Below, in pieces: positions 35,230-44,289 of a DNA stretch of 64,000 nucleotides. Source of the DNA: Aldehydirespirator sp963662645 (GTDB lineage Bacteria > Actinomycetota > Acidimicrobiia > Acidimicrobiales > Aldehydirespiratoraceae). The notes beneath the pieces were generated by a model. That model did not search any database, had not been told where the DNA came from, and saw only the letters and a program-made list of their open reading frames with translations. The stretch is taken from the NCBI GenBank assembly GCA_963662645.2, contig OY759762.1, positions 2,976,001 through 3,040,000 on the forward strand, read 5' to 3'. The translations under genes were made by a program, and so were the position numbers. The first letter of the stretch is position 1; each line of letters begins with the position of its first letter.

Positions 35230-36342
35230 ATGCGTCTGTCGCATCCCGCTCTGGCCGATCCGGAGTTCTACGTGCCCGGCCTGCCCGCCGACTATGTGGC
35301 CGTCCGCTACGGCATCAGCCCGGCCGACATAGCCAAGCTCGGTTCGGCCGAGAATCCTCTGGGCGCCTCTCCGCTGGCCGTTCAGGCGATCCGGGAGAGG
35401 CTGGGCGACCTGCACCTGTACCCGTCGTGGACTGCGGAGCCGCTGCGGGAGAAGATCGCGCAGATCTACAGCGTCGAGCCCGAGCGGGTCATGTGCGGCG
35501 CGGGCGAGACCGAGATCATCTCATGGCTCATCCGGGCGTTCTGCAAGCCGGGAGGGCGCATCCAGATGCCGGGCCCGTGCTTCCCCATCTACCACCTGTT
35601 CGCCGAGGCCGAGGACCGGGTGCCGCATCTGGTGCACGGGGCCACCGACCGGGCCACGATGGCGGTGGACGTCGACGCCTACATCGACGCCATCGGTGAC
35701 GGCACCCGGATCGTGTTCATCACCAACCCCCACAGCCCGTCGGGCACCTGGATGACCGAGGGTGGCGTGAGGCGCATCATCGAGGCCGCGCCAGAGGCCC
35801 TGGTGGTGCTGGACGAAGCCTACGTGCACTACTCGGGCACTCCCGGATTCATCCACCTCGTCGACGACTATGCCAATCTGGTGGTGCTGCGCACGTTCTC
35901 CAAGGCATTCGGCCTCGCAGGCCTGCGGGTCGGTTTCGGCGTGGGACCGAAGCCGGTTGTAGACGCGTGCCTGGCGATCAAGCCCACCTGGAACATGGGC
36001 GTGCTCCAGACCGCGGGCGCGGCCGCGGCCCTCGACGACAAGGACCATCTCCACGCCACCGTGGCGATGATCTCGAAGGGTCGGGACCACGCGCAGGCCC
36101 GCTTCGCCGAACTGGACCGCTTCCGGATGGTTGCCGGCAGCCGGTCGAACTTCTTCCTGGTCGAGATTCTCGACCCGGACGCCGACTCCACCAAGGTGTT
36201 CGAGGGGCTCTTGGAGCGAGGAGTGATCGTCAAGGACGGATCGGTGTCGTTCCGGGGTCTGCAGCAGCGCTTCCTGCGCTGCGACGCCAACCTGCCCGAC
36301 AGGATGGACCGCCTCGTGAACGCCCTGGCCGACCTGCCGTGA
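35230..36342 (+). CDS. Class I/II aminotransferase, HisC-like
   Basis: This 370-residue PLP enzyme resembles histidinol-phosphate aminotransferase: SAENPLGASPLAVQAI near the start, CGAGETEIISWLIRAF, VFITNPHSPSGTWM, VVLDEAYVHYSG, and the PLP lysine in RTFSKAFGLAGLRVGF. AAAGGAGG lies directly upstream of ATG 35230. No other histidine genes are nearby and it sits with a Rieske oxygenase, so a catabolic or secondary-metabolite transamination is more likely than histidine synthesis. The C-terminal LRCDANLP is slightly unlike typical HisC. Confidence 0.87.
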   Translation: MRLSHPALADPEFYVPGLPADYVAVRYGISPADIAKLGSAENPLGASPLAVQAIRERLGDLHLYPSWTAEPLREKIAQIYSVEPERVMCGAGETEIISWLIRAFCKPGGRIQMPGPCFPIYHLFAEAEDRVPHLVHGATDRATMAVDVDAYIDAIGDGTRIVFITNPHSPSGTWMTEGGVRRIIEAAPEALVVLDEAYVHYSGTPGFIHLVDDYANLVVLRTFSKAFGLAGLRVGFGVGPKPVVDACLAIKPTWNMGVLQTAGAAAALDDKDHLHATVAMISKGRDHAQARFAELDRFRMVAGSRSNFFLVEILDPDADSTKVFEGLLERGVIVKDGSVSFRGLQQRFLRCDANLPDRMDRLVNALADLP

Positions 36343-36380
36343 CGCGATCTGAGAAGTAGAGGGCAACGGGAGAGCGAGAG

Positions 36381-37601
36381 GTGACGGACATGACATTCGA
36401 GCGGCCCGGCGGGCTGGCGGCCCGCTACTACACCGACGGAGAGGTCTTCGCCGCGGAGATGGACCGGGTGTTCGCCCGGAGCTGGGTGATGGTGGGCCAC
36501 GTGTCCGAGGTTGCCGAGCCGGGGATGGCAATCACGGCGCGCGTCGGCGACGAGAGCGTGCTGGTGGCCAATGACGCCGGACAGCTACGGGCCATGTTCA
36601 ACGTCTGCCAGCACCGCGGCCACGAGCTGGTGACGTCCGCGACGGCCCGTCTCGACCGGATCACCTGCCCCTACCACGCCTGGACCTACGGCCTCGACGG
36701 GCGGCTGCTGCACGCCCGCGGCGAGGAGGTGGGCGACGTGTGCGTCCCCCGGGTGCGCATCGAGACGCTGGGCGGGTTCGTGTTCGTCAACCTGTCGGCC
36801 GATGCGCCCGGGCTGGCCGCAGCCGCCCCCGGGGTGCAGGACGACCTGCTGGCCCGGGTGCCGGACGCGCCCCGGCGGGTGCTGTCGGCCCGGCTCACCC
36901 ACGAGATGAGGGCCAACTGGAAGGTGGTGGTGGAGAACTACAACGAGTGCTACCACTGCCCCAACGTCCACAAGTGGTTCACGTCGGGAGTGGTGGCCCC
37001 CGGCAGCTACCGGATCGCCTCGGGCGGCTCGGTGATCCGCCACGCCGCGGAGCGCCCCAGCCGGCCGCCGGCCTGGACAGGCGCCAGCGGCAGCACCGAC
37101 GGCAACGGCACCCGCGCCGGCACCGGCAACGCCGATACTGGCAGGAACGGATACGGGGCTGTCGCCGGCGGCGGCACCGCCGAGGGTGCCAGGGAGGGAT
37201 GCGGATCTCTTGCGGGGACTGGGGCCGGCGGCGGCAGGTTCCGGGACGGGTACGAGGCGTATTTTGTGTGGCCCGTGTCGGCCATCCAGTGCTATCCCGG
37301 CCAGGTCGTCAACACCTTCCGCTGGGTGCCGCTGGAGGTAGACCGCACGCTGCTGATCCGCGAGTGGTGGTTCGACACGGCCGATCTGACCGAGTCCCAG
37401 TCGCGGCTCGTCTCCGACGACTGGGAGAACACCGTCGCCGAGGACTTCGGGATCGTCGAGTCGGTGCAGCGCGGCGTCGCCAGCCGCGGCTACACGCCCG
37501 GGCCGCTGATCGAGGACCCCAGCGGCGTGTGCGGCGTTCACAGCGAGAACTCCGTACGCCACCTCCAAGACCTCCTGCTGACCGATCTAGAGCGAGCGTG
37601 A
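36381..37601 (+). CDS. Rieske non-heme iron oxygenase, alpha subunit
   Basis: This 406-residue oxygenase has Rieske [2Fe-2S] ligands in VCQHRGHEL and CPYHAWTYG (about 75-98) and the mononuclear iron region VVVENYNECYHCPNVHKWF (about 182-200). It belongs to the group of choline monooxygenase, GbcA and stachydrine demethylase, which attack N-methyl groups. A Gly/Thr/Asn/Ala-rich insert of about 55 residues (about 232-290, for example GTRAGTGNADTGRNGYG) splits the catalytic domain and is unusual. The start is GTG 36381. No reductase gene is adjacent. The stop codon overlaps the end of a dispersed repeat. Confidence 0.9.
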   Translation: MTDMTFERPGGLAARYYTDGEVFAAEMDRVFARSWVMVGHVSEVAEPGMAITARVGDESVLVANDAGQLRAMFNVCQHRGHELVTSATARLDRITCPYHAWTYGLDGRLLHARGEEVGDVCVPRVRIETLGGFVFVNLSADAPGLAAAAPGVQDDLLARVPDAPRRVLSARLTHEMRANWKVVVENYNECYHCPNVHKWFTSGVVAPGSYRIASGGSVIRHAAERPSRPPAWTGASGSTDGNGTRAGTGNADTGRNGYGAVAGGGTAEGAREGCGSLAGTGAGGGRFRDGYEAYFVWPVSAIQCYPGQVVNTFRWVPLEVDRTLLIREWWFDTADLTESQSRLVSDDWENTVAEDFGIVESVQRGVASRGYTPGPLIEDPSGVCGVHSENSVRHLQDLLLTDLERA

Positions 37602-37720
37602 ATAGGTGGACAGCTCTCGCTATGCGACGTTGTGTCTCCCGCTCTTGTTCGCTGCGCTCACGGGCCGCTCGGGCCACGGCCTCGCTCGGGTCAAGCCCTT
37701 CGCGCCCGCCTATTCGCTCG
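37599..37720 (+). repeat. Dispersed inverted-repeat-flanked element, copy 3 (best defined)
   Basis: The element runs from TGAATAGGTGG to CGCCCGCCTATTCGCTCG, so its ends are inverted (AATAGGYG / CGCCTATT). The middle carries the shared core CCCGCTCTTGTTCGCTGCGC, then TCACGGGCCGCTCGGGCCAC and GGCCTCGCTCGG. The left end supplies the stop codon of the Rieske gene. Length is about 122 bases, with no coding content. Confidence 0.8.
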
Positions 37721-37745
37721 ACCTCTTGGGCGAAACCCGCTGATC

Positions 37746-39110
37746 GTGCAGGCACCCGCTGGTGGTTCGCGGTCGGCGGACCTGGCCGAGTTCCTCAGCG
37801 GTTTGCACGGCAGGGTCTCTTCCCGGCACATCGACGCGGCCAGCAACTGTGTTATCGACACTCTGGGCTGCATCGCCTATGGCGCTGAGCTGCCGTGGTC
37901 AATGGCCGCGGCCCGCCACGCCCTGGCGACCGGCGGGGGAGGGGACTGCACGGTCGTTGGACGGCCGGATCGTGCCTCTCCGGCCATGGCTGCCTTCGCC
38001 AACGGCGCCGCGGCCCACGCCTTCGAGCTAGACGACGTACACGAGGAGGCCGTCAACCACCCCGGCGCGGTGGTCGTTCCCGCCGCCCTGGCGGTGGCCG
38101 AGGAGGTCGACGCCTCCGGGCTGGCCTTCCTGGAGGCTGTGGTCGTCGGATACGAGGCGATGGGTCGGGCCGGGCTTGCGGTCGGTCCGGTGTCGCACAT
38201 GCTGGCCGGCTTCCACCCCACGTCGATGTCGGGCGTGTTCGGGGCGGCGGCTGCGGCCGGACACCTGCGGTGCCTTGACGCGGTCGGGCTGAACCACGCC
38301 TTCGGCATCGTGGCCTCGCTGGCCTCGGGCACGATGGAGTTCGCCGCCTCCGGCGGCATGGCCAAGCGCATCCACGCGGCCCGGGCCGCGGAGGGCGGGA
38401 TCATGGCCGCTGCGCTGGCCGCCGACGGCTTCGAGGGCGCCCGTGACGGCCTGGCCGGACGCCACGGCTTCAGCCGGATCTTCACCGACGACCCGCAGCC
38501 CCAGTTGCTCACCGAAGGGCTGGGCGAGCGCTGGATGATCGACGAGATCACGATCAAGCCGTACCCGTCGTGCAGCGACCTGCATCCCATGGTCCAGGCC
38601 ACCTCTGAGCTTGTCACCGAGCACGGCATCCACGCCGAGGAGATCGATCGGGTCGTCGTCCACACCACCACCAAGGTGTGCGAGCTCAACGACATGGACG
38701 GCACCCAGTCGGTGATGGCCGCCCAGTACTCGGCGCAGTTCAACGCCGCCGCCGCAGTGGTCGCCGACCCGGCCGATCCGGCCACCTTCGATCCCCGGCG
38801 CATAGGCGACCCGGCGCTCGCCGCGATGCAGGCCAAGGTCGGCCCGATCCTGCCCGCCCCCGAGTTCGACGCCACCTACGCCTGGAAGCAGGGCGCCCGG
38901 GTGGAGGTCACCCTCACCGACGGCCGCGCCCTGGAGCGGACCGTCCACGGCCAGAAGGGCTCCATGCACGACCCGCTCAGCGACGAAGAGATCGAGCACA
39001 AGTTCCACACGCTGGCTGACGGCCGCCTCGACCCAGGCATCCCTGAGGCCGTCCGCTCGCTGCCGGACCGTCCCGTGCGCGAGCTGACCCGCCTGCTGTG
39101 CTCCGGTTGA
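37746..39110 (+). CDS. MmgE/PrpD-family protein
   Basis: This 454-residue protein is of the 2-methylcitrate dehydratase/cis-aconitate decarboxylase superfamily. It shows VIDTLGCIAYGAELPW, AAFANGAAAHAFELDDVHEE (active-site region), GAAAAAGHLRCLD, ASGGMAKRIHAARAAEGG and IKPYPSCSDLHPM. Members act on tricarboxylic or related acids, but many have unknown substrates. I placed the start at GTG 37746; the open frame upstream runs through the dispersed repeat and is not coding. The function near amine and aromatic catabolism genes is not clear. Confidence 0.88.
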   Translation: MQAPAGGSRSADLAEFLSGLHGRVSSRHIDAASNCVIDTLGCIAYGAELPWSMAAARHALATGGGGDCTVVGRPDRASPAMAAFANGAAAHAFELDDVHEEAVNHPGAVVVPAALAVAEEVDASGLAFLEAVVVGYEAMGRAGLAVGPVSHMLAGFHPTSMSGVFGAAAAAGHLRCLDAVGLNHAFGIVASLASGTMEFAASGGMAKRIHAARAAEGGIMAAALAADGFEGARDGLAGRHGFSRIFTDDPQPQLLTEGLGERWMIDEITIKPYPSCSDLHPMVQATSELVTEHGIHAEEIDRVVVHTTTKVCELNDMDGTQSVMAAQYSAQFNAAAAVVADPADPATFDPRRIGDPALAAMQAKVGPILPAPEFDATYAWKQGARVEVTLTDGRALERTVHGQKGSMHDPLSDEEIEHKFHTLADGRLDPGIPEAVRSLPDRPVRELTRLLCSG

Positions 39111-39171
39111 TCGCTGCCTACCTCGCCGCGGCACCCATGGTGCGCTTGCTCATGAAGAACCTATTGCGCGG

Positions 39172-40047
39172 CTATTCGTGGAGAGAATCCAATCTTGCGT
39201 TCTGTGCCCAATAGAGACTCGTCCGTTGGAGGTCCCTAGTTGCCTCGTCGATGTCAGAGTCCAAGGCGAAGTCGAAGCGACAGCGGAGCACATCGTCAGG
39301 ATAGTGAGGGCCAGTACCCATCCAGAAGTAGTCGCCTGCCTCCTTGTCGTAGAAGAGTGCCGCGTCGTCGGGAGATGTGTAGTTGGCCGTGAACCATTCG
39401 ACCATGTCTTCGACGGTGGCGGTTCTATCGTCAGCCGCGGCCAGGGCGAAACGCGCCAGCCAGTCCAGCAGGTCGGGGGGCATAGGATCTGAGGGCATTC
39501 CGTGAGCAATGTCATTGGTCACCCGCGCGAAGTCGTCCAATCTTGCTGCCTGGTTGTCGCTGAGAAGCCCATGAATGGCGAGATCGTGGATGAGCGTACG
39601 GGGTGGGATGGGAGAGTCAGGAGCGACGCCTCGATTCTTGCTCAGTCGCAGGAGGGCGCCTTCGATCGATGACCAGATGAGCATGACGGCCGCGTCGGAA
39701 GACACGTCGGCTAGCCGCCGAGCCTCATCGACTCGACGCACGATGTCGTCAAACTCTGGATCCGGTGGCCGTGTTTCGGGCTCATAGGTGACTATGTCGA
39801 GCCGCCATCCTGGCTCCGCGGCCAGGATGTCGGCCAGACGGGCCAACCTGTCGCGGGTTCCGACAGCCATGTCGGCAGAGCGAACCTCGATTACAACCAA
39901 CTCATCGGCACGGCGAGCGACCGCATCGGCCACGAAGTCATCGAACGGCGGAGGTAGTTGCTGCTCAAGTCTTAGAACGTAGCCGTCGTCCTCGTAGACG
40001 GCCTTGGCTCGGTCAAGGGCCTTGACGGCGGCGAGAGTCTTCGTCAT
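39172..40047 (-). CDS. REase AHJR-like plus HEPN-like protein
   Basis: In this 291-residue protein the N-terminal 100 residues (DDFVADAVARRADELVVIEV) look like the AHJR-like restriction-nuclease-related domain, with IEVRS in the place of a PD-(D/E)XK core. The middle to C-terminus is helical with SSDAAVMLIWSSIEGALLR and FARVTNDIAHGMPSD. That R-x4-N-x3-H arrangement resembles HEPN ribonuclease sites. Its ATG overlaps the stop of the RusA-like gene by four bases, so the pair is co-translated. Defence or DNA-repair roles are both possible. The domain assignments are by eye. Confidence 0.6.
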   Translation of the reverse strand: MTKTLAAVKALDRAKAVYEDDGYVLRLEQQLPPPFDDFVADAVARRADELVVIEVRSADMAVGTRDRLARLADILAAEPGWRLDIVTYEPETRPPDPEFDDIVRRVDEARRLADVSSDAAVMLIWSSIEGALLRLSKNRGVAPDSPIPPRTLIHDLAIHGLLSDNQAARLDDFARVTNDIAHGMPSDPMPPDLLDWLARFALAAADDRTATVEDMVEWFTANYTSPDDAALFYDKEAGDYFWMGTGPHYPDDVLRCRFDFALDSDIDEATRDLQRTSLYWAQNARLDSLHE

Positions 40048-40427
40048 GAGAAGTGGAGCCTATTGTGAGCGCTGGCGACTCGAACGAACACGAAGTCGCT
40101 GGGCGGTTGCACCAGCGCTCTGGAGAGTGTCGGCGGGACGGCCACCAGGGCGGGGAGCCTGAGGAGGTTGACCTTGCGGGCGCACACGTCGGTCACCACT
40201 CTGTCATCGTCGTACACGATGCTCACGAGAGCATCTTGGATGGGCTTGATGATGTTGTCGGTGTCTAGCTGGGTCGAGCCGTTGAAGAAGAAGTCGATCC
40301 GCAGCCGCAACGAGCCCGGCAAGAGCTCGACCCCGGCTGGCACAGCATCTTGCACCTGCTGCTGCCACTTCCCCTTGGACTTCGCCTTCAACGATCTCGG
40401 CGTGCCCCGTATGACGAAATCGATCAT
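40044..40427 (-). CDS. RusA-like Holliday junction endonuclease
   Basis: This 127-residue protein carries the RusA signature DTDNIIKPIQDALVSIVYDD with the later RVVTD, holding the catalytic aspartates; it is slightly longer than phage RusA (120). The start is the ATG at 40427, preceded by GGAGG at a five-base spacing. RusA resolvases are usually phage or prophage genes, but no phage genes surround this one. It forms a tight operon with the AHJR/HEPN-like gene. The N-terminus (MIDFVIRGTPRSLKAKSKGK) is typical. Confidence 0.8.
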   Translation of the reverse strand: MIDFVIRGTPRSLKAKSKGKWQQQVQDAVPAGVELLPGSLRLRIDFFFNGSTQLDTDNIIKPIQDALVSIVYDDDRVVTDVCARKVNLLRLPALVAVPPTLSRALVQPPSDFVFVRVASAHNRLHFS

Positions 40428-40667
40428 CGTGACCTCCAAACGGCTGGATGAAGCCCCTGGGCAGGGTCGAATGGCTCGTCTGGCGCGTCGCTCATCGCAC
40501 CTGATTCCTCGTCTCGATGGTCCTCGGTGGTTCTCACGGCACTAACCCTACCTAAGACTCTATGCAACATTATATGATTTCACCCTGGCCAGCCGCTGCG
40601 ACGGGCCAGCGGGCAAATGCTGGAGCTCGTAGTTGTGGGGGCCGCTACTGAGCGGCAGGCTGAGACG

Positions 40668-41456
40668 GTGAGTGAACTCGATCTAGCCGGGGATTTCGCG
40701 GGGCGCTCCGGCGCGGCGCTGGTCGTTGGGGGCAGCGGCGGGCTCGGATCGGTCATCGCGGTGGAACTGGCCGCCCGTGGCAGCGATGTGGCCGTTACAT
40801 ATCGCAGCAATGCGGATGTGGCCGCCGAGGTCGCCGCCGAGGTGGAGCGGCTGGGCCGCCGGAGCTGGGTCGCCCGTGCCGACCTGACCGACGACCAGGC
40901 CGTCGCCGACGCGGCCGATGAGTTGGCCGCGGCAGCCGGTGGCTTGCACACGGTGGTGTATGCGGCCGGGCCCCATGTTCCGCAGGTGCATCTGAGCCGA
41001 GTCGAGCCCTCCGCGATGAGGTCCCAGCTCGCAGCCGACGCGGCCGGGTTCTTCGCGGCCGTCCACGCCGCGCTGCCGCATCTGCGAGAGGCGAAGGGCA
41101 GCATCGTGGCCGTCACCACCGCAGGCCTCGGACGGTTCCCGGTGCGGGACGGCCTCAGCACCGTCCCCAAGGCCGCGGTGGAAGCTGCGGTGCGGGGACT
41201 GGCCGCGGAGGAGGGGCGCTTCGGCGTGCGGGCCAACAGCGTGGGTCCTGGGATGCTGAGCGACGGCATGGCCCAGCGCCTGGTGGCCTCGGGCGACCTG
41301 GACGACAGGGCACTCGACGCGGCCCGGTCCAACATCCCGCTGCGCAATTTCGGCACCGCGGCCGACATCGCCGAGGCGGTCTGCTTCCTTGCCTCCGACC
41401 GGGCTGGCTACATCACCGGCCAGCACCTGGCCGTCGACGGCGGCTACACCGCCTGA
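40668..41456 (+). CDS. SDR-family oxidoreductase lacking the usual catalytic Tyr
   Basis: This 262-residue Rossmann protein has VVGGSGGLGSVIAVELAARG as nucleotide motif and VYAAGP in place of NNAG. In the YxxxK site the sequence is LSTVPKAAVEAAVRG: the Lys is present but the Tyr position is Ser. The C-terminal CFLASDRAGYITGQHLAVDGG is classical. It may be a reduced-activity or non-catalytic member, or use another residue. The start is uncertain (GTG 40668; ATG 40617 adds 17 residues). It is followed 28 bases later by an acyl-CoA synthetase, probably an operon. Confidence 0.82.
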   Translation: MSELDLAGDFAGRSGAALVVGGSGGLGSVIAVELAARGSDVAVTYRSNADVAAEVAAEVERLGRRSWVARADLTDDQAVADAADELAAAAGGLHTVVYAAGPHVPQVHLSRVEPSAMRSQLAADAAGFFAAVHAALPHLREAKGSIVAVTTAGLGRFPVRDGLSTVPKAAVEAAVRGLAAEEGRFGVRANSVGPGMLSDGMAQRLVASGDLDDRALDAARSNIPLRNFGTAADIAEAVCFLASDRAGYITGQHLAVDGGYTA

Positions 41457-41484
41457 GAGGCTGGCGCGGGTAGCGTCGGCGGCG

Positions 41485-43038
41485 ATGTTTCCCGGAGTTC
41501 ACGCCGCCGTCGACCCCGACAAGCCGGCCCTGATCATGGCCGGATCGGGAGAGACCGTCACCTACGCCCAGCTCGACGCCGAGGCCAACCAAGTGTCGCG
41601 GCTGTTCCGGGAGGCCGGGCTGGCCCCCGGCGACCACGTGGCCTGGTGCCTGGAGAACCGTCGCGAATTCCTGCCGCTGGCCTGGGGCGCCTACTACGCC
41701 GGTCTCGTCTACACCCCCATCGGCAGCCGCCTCACCACCGACGAGATCGCCTACATCATCGACAACAGCGGGGCCAAGGCCTTCATCACCTCGCGCTACA
41801 AGGCCGCCCAGGCCGCCGAGCTCGTCGACCGGATGCCGGGCGTCGGGCTGAGGCTGATGATGGACGGGGCCGTGGACGGCTACGGCAGCTACGAGCAGGC
41901 GCTGGCCGCCGCGCCGCCGGAGCCGCTGGACGGTCGGGTGGCCGGCACCGACATGGTCTACAGCTCGGGCACCACCGGGCGTCCCAAGGGGATCCGGCGC
42001 GACCATCAGGCAGTGCCGCTGGAGGAGGTCGAGAACATCGTGGCCATGGTGAGCGGGCTGCTGCTGGGCCTCTCGTCGGAGTCGGTCTACCTGTCGCCTG
42101 CGCCGCTGTACCACGCCGCCCCGCTGCGCTTCACCACGGCCGCCCAGTATCTCGGCGCCACCGCGGTGGTTATGGAACGCTTCGACGCGGCCGAGTTCCT
42201 CACCGCCGTGGAGCGGCACTCGGTGACCCACACCCAAGTGGTGCCGACCATGCTGGTGCGGATGCTCAAGCTGCCCGACAGCCAGCGCCTGGCCCATGAC
42301 CTGTCGTCGCTGTCGAGCGTGCTGCACGCGGCCGCCCCCTGCCCGGTGGAGGCCAAGCGCCAGGTGATCGACTGGCTGGGACCGATCGTCAGCGAGTACT
42401 ACGCGGGCAGCGAGGGCAACGGGTTCACCTACTGCGACAGCGAGCAGTGGTTGGCCCATCCGGGCACGGTCGGCGCTCCGCTCAACTGCGAGGTCCACAT
42501 CGTGGACGAGGCCACCGGCACCGAGGTCCCCGCCGGGGAGGAGGGCGTGGTGTACTTCGGCGGCGGCGACTCCTTCGAGTACCACCTCGACGAGGAGAAG
42601 ACCCTCAGCTCCCGGCTGCCCAACGGCTGGTCGACCCTGGGCGACATCGGCCGGGTCGACGACGACGGGTTCCTGTACCTGACCGACCGCAAGTCGTACA
42701 TGATCATCTCCGGCGGGGTGAACGTGTACCCCCAGGAGGCCGAGAACCTGCTGACCATGCACCCGGCGGTGCTCGATGTGGCCGTGATCGGCGTGCCCGA
42801 CGACGACCTCGGCGAGGTGGTCAAGGCGGTCGTCCAGCCCGTCGAGATGCCCGCCGGCGCCGAGGCCGCGTCCGCCCTGGAGAGCGACCTGATCGACCAC
42901 TGCCGGGCCGGCCTGGCATCGGTCAAGTGCCCCCGCACCGTCGACTTCCGCTCCGAGCTGCCCCGCGACGAGACCGGCAAGCTCTACAAGCGCCTGCTCA
43001 GAGACGAGTACTGGCAAGGCCAATCCCGCCGCATCTAG
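41485..43038 (+). CDS. Acyl-CoA synthetase (AMP-binding, FadD-like)
   Basis: This 517-residue adenylate-forming enzyme activates a carboxylic acid to its CoA thioester through an acyl-adenylate. The P-loop motif YSSGTTGRPKGIRRDH, EYYAGSEGNGFTY, GDIGRVDDDGFLYLTDRKSY (hinge) and the terminal ETGKLYKRLLRDEY (catalytic Lys) are all present. ATG 41485 places the start normally. It is downstream of the SDR gene in the same direction. Chain length or aromatic preference cannot be read from sequence by eye. Confidence 0.92.
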   Translation: MFPGVHAAVDPDKPALIMAGSGETVTYAQLDAEANQVSRLFREAGLAPGDHVAWCLENRREFLPLAWGAYYAGLVYTPIGSRLTTDEIAYIIDNSGAKAFITSRYKAAQAAELVDRMPGVGLRLMMDGAVDGYGSYEQALAAAPPEPLDGRVAGTDMVYSSGTTGRPKGIRRDHQAVPLEEVENIVAMVSGLLLGLSSESVYLSPAPLYHAAPLRFTTAAQYLGATAVVMERFDAAEFLTAVERHSVTHTQVVPTMLVRMLKLPDSQRLAHDLSSLSSVLHAAAPCPVEAKRQVIDWLGPIVSEYYAGSEGNGFTYCDSEQWLAHPGTVGAPLNCEVHIVDEATGTEVPAGEEGVVYFGGGDSFEYHLDEEKTLSSRLPNGWSTLGDIGRVDDDGFLYLTDRKSYMIISGGVNVYPQEAENLLTMHPAVLDVAVIGVPDDDLGEVVKAVVQPVEMPAGAEAASALESDLIDHCRAGLASVKCPRTVDFRSELPRDETGKLYKRLLRDEYWQGQSRRI

Positions 43039-43230
43039 CGAACTGAGGGGACCCGTAACTCTCGTCGGGTTGCGTTGCCGTGTGGGTTGCGGGTGCTCGA
43101 GTCAGAGATGTTCAAGCTACGAGAACGGAGGCCTGGGTCGCATGTAGCACATGGCTGCGTCGCCGAGCTCGCGCCCGACGACGAGCGTGCGACCTGTTCG
43201 AAAGCGCGACTGCCGCATCAGAATGGTTCA

Positions 43231-44196
43231 GTGACCTTCTACGAACTCAATGTCCCCCCGGCGTTGGACGACGAGAACCGCGCCGCTATCTCGGCCCATG
43301 CCGAGCGCCTTGATGCAGCGCGGGAGTGTGGGGACCTCTCTGGGGTCGTCGGTTGCGCCAAAGAACTGGCCGAGTCCATCGCCCGCGTCGTTCTCGAGGT
43401 ACGCGGGCAGGTATTGATCGACAGGTCTGATTTCACCCGGGTCATCGCAGCAGCGCACAAAGCGGTCGAGCGACAGCCCGGCGAGGGCCTGGCTGGCTCT
43501 GACGAGGCGGTCAGGAGGATGGCCCAGTCCGCGAAGGGCCTCGTGACGGAACTCGCTCAACTGCGGAATGCCGTCGGTACAGGGCACGGACGGGCAAAGT
43601 TGCCGCCGGTAGTTGAGGAACAGGCACGGATCGCCACCGATGCCACGATCGTTTGGGCGCGATGGATGCTCGGACGTCTTCCTAGTTATCTGCTCTCGGA
43701 TGTCCACGACCTGATCAAGCATCTCGGTGGACGCTCGTTCCGTAAGGGCCTCTTGACGGCTCGACTGAGAGCGGTGGATCTGCCGAGTCTCACACCTGAG
43801 GATGCCCAAGCCCTCGGCGTCGCAGTCGGTCGCCGCACCGTCGGAGAGACTTTCCTCGTCAGGATCGAGGGTGTCGACCCCGCGATCGCCTACCCCGAGC
43901 GCTATCCCGCTGCCTACCGCTCCGGGCTGGTGTACGGACTGCTCTTCAATGAACAGGGTGCTCTGTGCACGCGAGCAGGTGCTGTATCGCTTGTGGTCGA
44001 CCTACTCTTGGTCGACGACCAACTAGAAGCGCGGCTCCGTGAGATAGCGCCGCTTATCGAGTCGTCGGGCTGGATCGCTCCTCTACTCGGGTCATCAACT
44101 CCGACACTCGCGGAGGTTATCGAAGGGGCACTCGAGGCGGCGAGCCGATTACCGGCCGAGGTCCGCGACACATGGACACAAGCCTGGGAGCGATGA
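43231..44196 (+). CDS. Abortive infection C-terminus-type protein
   Basis: This 321-residue protein has a helical N-terminal half that ends in the Abi-C/HEPN-like segment VTELAQLRNAVGTGHGRAKL. The Arg-x4-x-His pattern (LRN...GTGHG) and following PPVVEEQARIATDATIVWA match proteins annotated as abortive infection family. The C-terminal half (HDLIKHLGGRSFRKGLLTARL and beyond) has no motif I recognise. The GTG at 43231 is my choice; the frame is open 156 bases further upstream. It stands alone downstream of the acyl-CoA synthetase. Phage defence is suggested by family only. Confidence 0.6.
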   Translation: MTFYELNVPPALDDENRAAISAHAERLDAARECGDLSGVVGCAKELAESIARVVLEVRGQVLIDRSDFTRVIAAAHKAVERQPGEGLAGSDEAVRRMAQSAKGLVTELAQLRNAVGTGHGRAKLPPVVEEQARIATDATIVWARWMLGRLPSYLLSDVHDLIKHLGGRSFRKGLLTARLRAVDLPSLTPEDAQALGVAVGRRTVGETFLVRIEGVDPAIAYPERYPAAYRSGLVYGLLFNEQGALCTRAGAVSLVVDLLLVDDQLEARLREIAPLIESSGWIAPLLGSSTPTLAEVIEGALEAASRLPAEVRDTWTQAWER

Positions 44197-44289
44197 TGTC
44201 GGGCTATCAACTTCCGAGTGAGTCATGCGGATCGGCATGAGATCGAGATTTTCCATATCATTTCGGTAATTTGCTCTCTGTATATTCCT

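Noticed and set aside
37632..37745. N-terminal extension of the MmgE/PrpD protein
   Set aside because: The extra codons lie in the dispersed repeat and the family N-terminus begins at GTG 37746.
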